The notes beneath the pieces were generated by a model. That model saw only the letters and a list, made by a program, of their open reading frames with translations. It was not told the DNA's origin and made no database searches. A stretch of 9,421 bases of DNA. Origin: Planctomycetota bacterium (GTDB taxonomy: Bacteria > Planctomycetota > Phycisphaerae > FEN-1346). The stretch covers positions 1 to 9,421 of the forward strand of contig JAPLML010000439.1 in assembly GCA_026387055.1 (NCBI GenBank), in the 5' to 3' direction. Made by a program: the position numbers and the translations under genes. Every line of letters begins with the position of its first letter. The stretch's first letter is position 1. Below are positions 6,365-9,421 of this stretch, piece after piece.

Positions 6365-7648
6365 GTGGATGCCTCATCGGAAGATGCGGCGAGCAAGGAC
6401 CGCCCCCCTATCCTGCCGCTGCGGGAACAGGCGCGGGTGATCCGGGAGATTCTCCGAAAACGCCTCGAAACCATCTTGCCCACCGCCATGCGGGAGGCGG
6501 GTTTCGACATGTGGGTGATCCTCTGCCAGGAGGATGACCTCGACCCGGTGTTTGTTTCGATGATGCCGATGGACACGTGGTGTCCGATCCTCCAGATGCT
6601 GGTGCTCTACGATCGCGGGGCCGGGGAGGGCGTCGAGCGCATCAGTATCGCGATGACCAACACGGGGGGCCTCTTCGAGCAGCCGTGGAAAGGGCGCCAC
6701 CACGAGGAGCAATGGCCGCTGCTCGGCCGGATCATCGGCGAGCGCGATCCGCGGCGCATCGGTCTGAACATCGGCCAAGTGCAGTGGGCGGCCGGCGGCC
6801 TGACGCACAACCTGTTCGAGCAGCTCGTCCATGCCCTGCCAGGCAAGTATGTTGACCGCCTGGCTTCGGCCGAGCCTATGGCCACCCGGTGGCTCGCCAC
6901 ACTCACGGACGAGGAGGTCAAACTCTACGAGGACGTGGTCGCCGTGGCCCGCCGGATCATCGCCGATTGCTACAGCCGCGGGACCATCGTGCCCGGCGAG
7001 ACGACGGCCGAAGACCTGGAGTGGCAGTACTGGCAGCGCTGCGCCAACCTGGGCCTCGAAGTGTCGTTCAGGCCCTTCTTCAACCGCGTGCGGCGCGACA
7101 CGTTGAAGGAGCAGTTCGGCAAGGACGACCGCGCGATCCGGCCCGGCGACCTGATCCACTGTGACTGCGGCATCCGCTACCTGCGCCTCAGCAGCGACCA
7201 CCAGCACTGGGCCTACGTGCGGCGGCCCGGCGAGACGGAGGCGCCCGAGGGCCTCCGGCGGCTCCTGGCCCAGGCCAATCGTCTCCAGGACATCTTCCGG
7301 GCGGAGTTCCGCGAAGGCCTGACGGGCAACGAGCTGCTCGCGCGCATTCTCGCCCGCGCCGGCGACGCGAAGGTCCCGAATCCCGCGGTCTACTCCCATT
7401 CGCTCGGGCTCCTCCTCCATGAACCCGGGCCGCTCATCGGGCTGCCTTGGGAGCAGAAGCGCTGCCCCGGCCGAGGCGACGTGGCCTTACGGCCCAACTA
7501 CGCCTTCACCATGGAGTTGTCGGTGGCCGACGCCGTGCCTGAGTGGGACGGCCAGAAGGTCTGTCTGTCGATCGAGGAGGACGTGGTGTTCACTCGCAAC
7601 GGCTGCCGTGTCCTCGGCGACCGCCAGACGGCCTTCCACCTGGTGTGA
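6365..7648 (+). CDS. M24 family metallopeptidase (Xaa-Pro aminopeptidase-like)
   Basis: A 427-residue cytoplasmic enzyme without signal peptide. M24 pita-bread enzymes use two metal ions to remove N-terminal residues, in this branch often before proline. The N-terminal creatinase-like domain (about 15-185) contains AMREAGFDMWVILCQEDDLDP. The catalytic domain (about 185-425) keeps all five metal ligands: Asp267 (HCDCG), Asp278 (SSDHQHWAYV), His345 (SHSLG, followed by LLLHEPGP), Glu384 (FTMEL) and Glu404 (SIEEDVVF). Activity is therefore expected; the substrate is not known. I chose GTG at 6365 because AAGGAG (6352-6357) lies 7 nt upstream. GTGs at 6326 and 6359 are in frame but poorly placed. 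It is the only plus-strand gene here, transcribed away from the HtrA-like gene and converging on the TPR gene, so it is probably monocistronic. It ends in TGA. Confidence 0.92.
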   Translation: MDASSEDAASKDRPPILPLREQARVIREILRKRLETILPTAMREAGFDMWVILCQEDDLDPVFVSMMPMDTWCPILQMLVLYDRGAGEGVERISIAMTNTGGLFEQPWKGRHHEEQWPLLGRIIGERDPRRIGLNIGQVQWAAGGLTHNLFEQLVHALPGKYVDRLASAEPMATRWLATLTDEEVKLYEDVVAVARRIIADCYSRGTIVPGETTAEDLEWQYWQRCANLGLEVSFRPFFNRVRRDTLKEQFGKDDRAIRPGDLIHCDCGIRYLRLSSDHQHWAYVRRPGETEAPEGLRRLLAQANRLQDIFRAEFREGLTGNELLARILARAGDAKVPNPAVYSHSLGLLLHEPGPLIGLPWEQKRCPGRGDVALRPNYAFTMELSVADAVPEWDGQKVCLSIEEDVVFTRNGCRVLGDRQTAFHLV

Positions 7649-7700
7649 CGCGGCCCCAGAGTTGCACAAAGAGCCGCCCGCCCAGGTCTTCGGACTGAGA

Positions 7701-7755
7701 GAGCGCCTGGTCCGCAATCAGGCGGTTGGGGCTTCAAGTCCCATCGGCGCCACCA
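7701..7755 (+). other. tRNA-like 3' fragment with encoded CCA (Ala-like anticodon arm)
   Basis: The sequence follows the 3' two thirds of a tRNA in order and spacing: D-stem end GAGC (7701-7704), anticodon stem CCTGG/TCAGG around a 7-nt loop TCCGCAA (7711-7717, anticodon position CGC, alanine), a 5-nt variable loop, T-loop TTCAAGT (7733-7739), acceptor 3' strand CGGCGCC, A and CCA (7753-7755). AGAGCGCCTG is typical of tRNA-Ala. The 5' part is missing: no GGCGCCG acceptor partner and no GCTC D-stem partner occur where they should. Position 33 is C instead of U and the T-stem is imperfect. So it is not a functional tRNA. It may be a remnant of an integration site or a copy of a dispersed tRNA-derived repeat. 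Confidence 0.6.
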
Positions 7756-7763
7756 CCGTTCAC

Positions 7764-7796
7764 GGGCGGGGAGGCCCATGCGAAGCCTTCCCGCCC
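7764..7796 (+). terminator. Terminator hairpin between convergent M24 and TPR genes
   Basis: A 12-bp stem (7764-7775 with 7785-7796) containing one G-U pair, with a 9-nt loop. It lies 115 bp past the M24 stop and 11 bp past the TPR gene stop on the other strand. The G-U pair becomes an A-C mismatch on the minus strand, so the structure is stronger for the M24 transcript, but it could serve both. Only a short pyrimidine stretch (CTCTTCG) follows on plus. Confidence 0.65.
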
Positions 7797-7807
7797 CTCT
7801 TCGTCGC

Positions 7808-8818
7808 CTACTTCGAGTATTTGCTAATGAGGACCTTGAACCTGGGTTGCTGGATATACTTGGCAAAGGAGGGGTCCTCGGATGCTTGTGCCACGTATTT
7901 CCGGTCGAGTTTCAGCGCTTCTTCGAGGTAGGAATACGTTTTGTCAGGCACTCCCTGTTCCGCATAGGTGCACGCCAGGTTGTAGTTGCTCGAGCCGAGC
8001 AACCGCTTGTCTGGCTTCTTTCTGGCGACCGCCAATGACTTCAGGAACGCCGCCTCGGCCTTCCGGGCGTCCTTGGACATGCCGGCGCACAGACCTATGC
8101 CTTCCTGGATCTGCCACTGTTCTTCCAGGGTGAAAGCCATCTCGCCCCCTTCCTTTGCCGCCCGTTCGTAGTGCACGATGGCCTTGTGGTAATCTTTCAC
8201 CTGGTACTGAAAAAGGCCACCCCATGCCTGGTACGCGTGGGGGAGGTCTTTCAGTCCGGTGTCCAGGAACTTGTAGCACTCCAGCGCCCTGACCGCTTGC
8301 CCCTGCTTCAGGAAGCCGGCGGCCTTGGCGTCGAGCACTTCGAGGAGCCTGCTCAGATACGCGCTCCTGACTTCCTGCTGGATCTTCGTGTCCGAGGTGG
8401 AGACAACCATGATGATGTTTCCCCAGCGCACGCAACCCCACTGGATGTCGCCCGGAGTCCCCGGGTTGGCCCAGCCCTCGAGAATACTGAAAAGGGTTTC
8501 CGCCCCCTGGCCCCCCTTCACGGAGAAGAAATCGACGTTGAACGACTGCCCTGCGACCGTCAGCGGCTGGCAGGCCTTCTCAATCACCGTGACGCCGAAC
8601 GACTTGGACGCGATATCCACCGTCGCAAGCAGATTCACGTCGTGCTGGTCCCGAACCAGGCGTTTCTCGAGCAACGTCCAGCCTTGCGGCAGCTTTTCCC
8701 TGGGAATAAGCACGTCCCCCAGGGACGTGATCGGCGTGAACTCCGCTTCACCCGCAATCGCCGCACAAGGAATCGCGAGAATCGCCGCCAGCGCCAGGAC
8801 CGATCGCTTGCCGACCAT
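7808..8818 (-). CDS. Exported TPR-repeat protein of unknown function
   Basis: A 336-residue exported protein. Residues 1-22 are a signal peptide (VGKRSVLALAAILAIPCAAIA, cleavage before GE). Residues about 25-160 form an unrecognised alpha/beta-looking domain with VRWGNIIMVVSTSD near its end. Residues about 165-335 are tetratricopeptide-like helical repeats, for example AVRALECYKFLDTGL, YHKAIVHYERAAKEG, ARKAEAAFLKSLAVA and NYNLACTYAEQGVPDKTYSYLEEAL. The end, SEDPSFAKYIQQPRFKVL, is the usual closing segment of bacterial TPR arrays (DPDF...L..DPRF). TPRs bind other proteins, so an envelope scaffold role is plausible but unproven. The ATG at 8818-8816 is supported by GAGGAGGG (8826-8833 on plus) 7 nt upstream; an extended frame reaching 8932 adds sequence before the signal peptide and is rejected. 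It ends in TAG. It follows the broken aminotransferase by 141 bp. Confidence 0.85.
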   Translation of the reverse strand: MVGKRSVLALAAILAIPCAAIAGEAEFTPITSLGDVLIPREKLPQGWTLLEKRLVRDQHDVNLLATVDIASKSFGVTVIEKACQPLTVAGQSFNVDFFSVKGGQGAETLFSILEGWANPGTPGDIQWGCVRWGNIIMVVSTSDTKIQQEVRSAYLSRLLEVLDAKAAGFLKQGQAVRALECYKFLDTGLKDLPHAYQAWGGLFQYQVKDYHKAIVHYERAAKEGGEMAFTLEEQWQIQEGIGLCAGMSKDARKAEAAFLKSLAVARKKPDKRLLGSSNYNLACTYAEQGVPDKTYSYLEEALKLDRKYVAQASEDPSFAKYIQQPRFKVLISKYSK

Positions 8819-8959
8819 GATCCGACCCTCCTCACAGTGCAGGCTGGGACTGAAAAGGCCGCCCGTGACTGGCGGGGTACCCCACTGCCCAATACCTCCG
8901 TCCTGGAGCGGATATCGAGCCAGTGCTTCCACGAGCCGCTGGAATGCCGTGGCGCCGCC

Positions 8960-9421
8960 TCAGGCCCGGGCCAAGTCTGCGGCGTGTTTCTGGATCTTGC
9001 GCACCGCCTCGGCGATCCGGTCCATCTCCGCGCGGTCGGCCAGCAGGACGTTCTGGGTCATCCAGGCCCCCTCCGCGCAAAGCCGATCGTTGGCCGGACA
9101 CGTGTTCTGCTTGTCCCACAGGGCCAGGCGCTCCTTCGAGACCAGCCGCTGGAACCCGCGCGACTCGAGCGTCTCGCGGATGAAGGGAAGCTTGTTGAGC
9201 GGCGTATATCCGCTCGAGGCCGAGACGCCCTCCGCCGAGAGGGCCTACAGGAAGGCGGCCCGCGGCAGCCCGGCGATCGCATCGCTATTATAGCGGAACA
9301 TCTAGAGATGATAGGCGTTTCGCGTGCATCCCTCGTACATCCCGGCCGGCCGGATGCCGGGGATCTGGCGGAGCAGGCTCGTCAGCGCCTGGGCGTTCTG
9401 TTCGCGCCGGCGGGCCTGCTC
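8960..9421 (-). pseudogene. DegT/DnrJ/EryC1/StrS aminotransferase, C-terminal part, interrupted by two in-frame TAG codons
   Basis: The frame read from the window edge gives 153 codons of clear similarity to the C-terminal domain of PLP-dependent sugar/cyclitol aminotransferases: LLRQIPGIRPAGMYEGCTRNAYHL, then a stop, MFRYNSDAIAGLPRAAFL, a stop, ALSAEGVSASSGYTPLNKLPF, RGFQRLVSKERLALWDKQN, CPANDRLCAEGAWMTQNVLL and a final MDRIAEAVRKIQKHAADLARA before TGA at 8962-8960. The TAGs (9304-9302 and 9247-9245) sit where the family as I know it has Tyr (AYHLYMF) and a charged residue, often Lys (FLKAL). No frameshift is present and the rest is well conserved, so decay looks recent. The active-site lysine would lie left of this part in the protein, beyond the window edge. 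The family call is secure by motif recognition; whether it is a true pseudogene, a read error or amber readthrough cannot be told here. Confidence 0.8.

Noticed and set aside
6374..7420. 348-codon minus-strand frame opposite the M24 peptidase
   Set aside because: Antisense shadow of a clearly conserved enzyme; its sequence shows no recognisable domain and no ribosome binding site.
7680..7755. Functional tRNA-Ala
   Set aside because: There is no 5' acceptor strand or D-stem partner, position 33 is not U, and the T-stem has mismatches.
8819..8932. 38-residue extension of the TPR protein
   Set aside because: It would bury the signal peptide inside the protein, and a good Shine-Dalgarno sits before the internal ATG at 8818.
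9245..9304. Stop-codon recoding (pyrrolysine-type TAG)
   Set aside because: Other genes in the window use TAG as an ordinary terminal stop, and the affected family is not one known to need a special amino acid; a pseudogene is simpler.

Overview
This is a high-GC bacterial window with long coding runs, unusually long antisense shadow frames and few AT-rich promoters. A membrane Ser/Thr kinase encoded directly behind an ECF sigma factor, together with small Pro/Gly-rich exported proteins, suggests a member of the Planctomycetota, probably uncultivated. This assignment is an inference from gene content; there is no marker gene in the window.

Layout, left to right. 1-137 (-) is the start of an exported protein cut by the window edge. 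138-404 is non-coding and carries two near-identical, covarying hairpins. 405-2828 (-) is a PKN-type kinase with one membrane helix and an extracytoplasmic domain bearing four L[ST]xxQ motifs. It overlaps by 4 bp the ECF sigma factor gene at 2825-3430 (-). 3431-3680 is non-coding and holds a 108-bp element with 16-bp terminal inverted repeats. 3681-4277 (-) is a small exported Spy/CpxP-like coiled-coil protein. 4384-5955 (-) is an exported trypsin-fold protein that appears to have lost two of its three catalytic residues and carries a DnaJ-like CxxCxG zinc motif. 5956-6364 is the divergent intergenic region. 6365-7648 (+) is an M24 (Xaa-Pro aminopeptidase-like) metallopeptidase with all five metal ligands. 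The convergent gap 7649-7807 holds a 3' tRNA-like fragment ending in CCA and a strong terminator hairpin. 7808-8818 (-) is an exported TPR protein. 8960-9421 (-) is the 3' part of a DegT/DnrJ/EryC1/StrS aminotransferase gene broken by two in-frame TAG codons.

How the parts may work together. The sigma/kinase pair is translationally coupled and looks like one signalling unit. The L[ST]xxQ motifs on the outer side of the kinase resemble those of Spy/CpxP, the envelope chaperones and stress regulators of proteobacteria. The next two upstream genes encode a free Spy-like protein and a protease-fold protein without an intact triad. A reasonable hypothesis is an envelope-stress module in which the kinase contains its own Spy-like sensor and signals to the ECF factor. 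The M24 peptidase, the TPR protein and the broken aminotransferase look unrelated to it.
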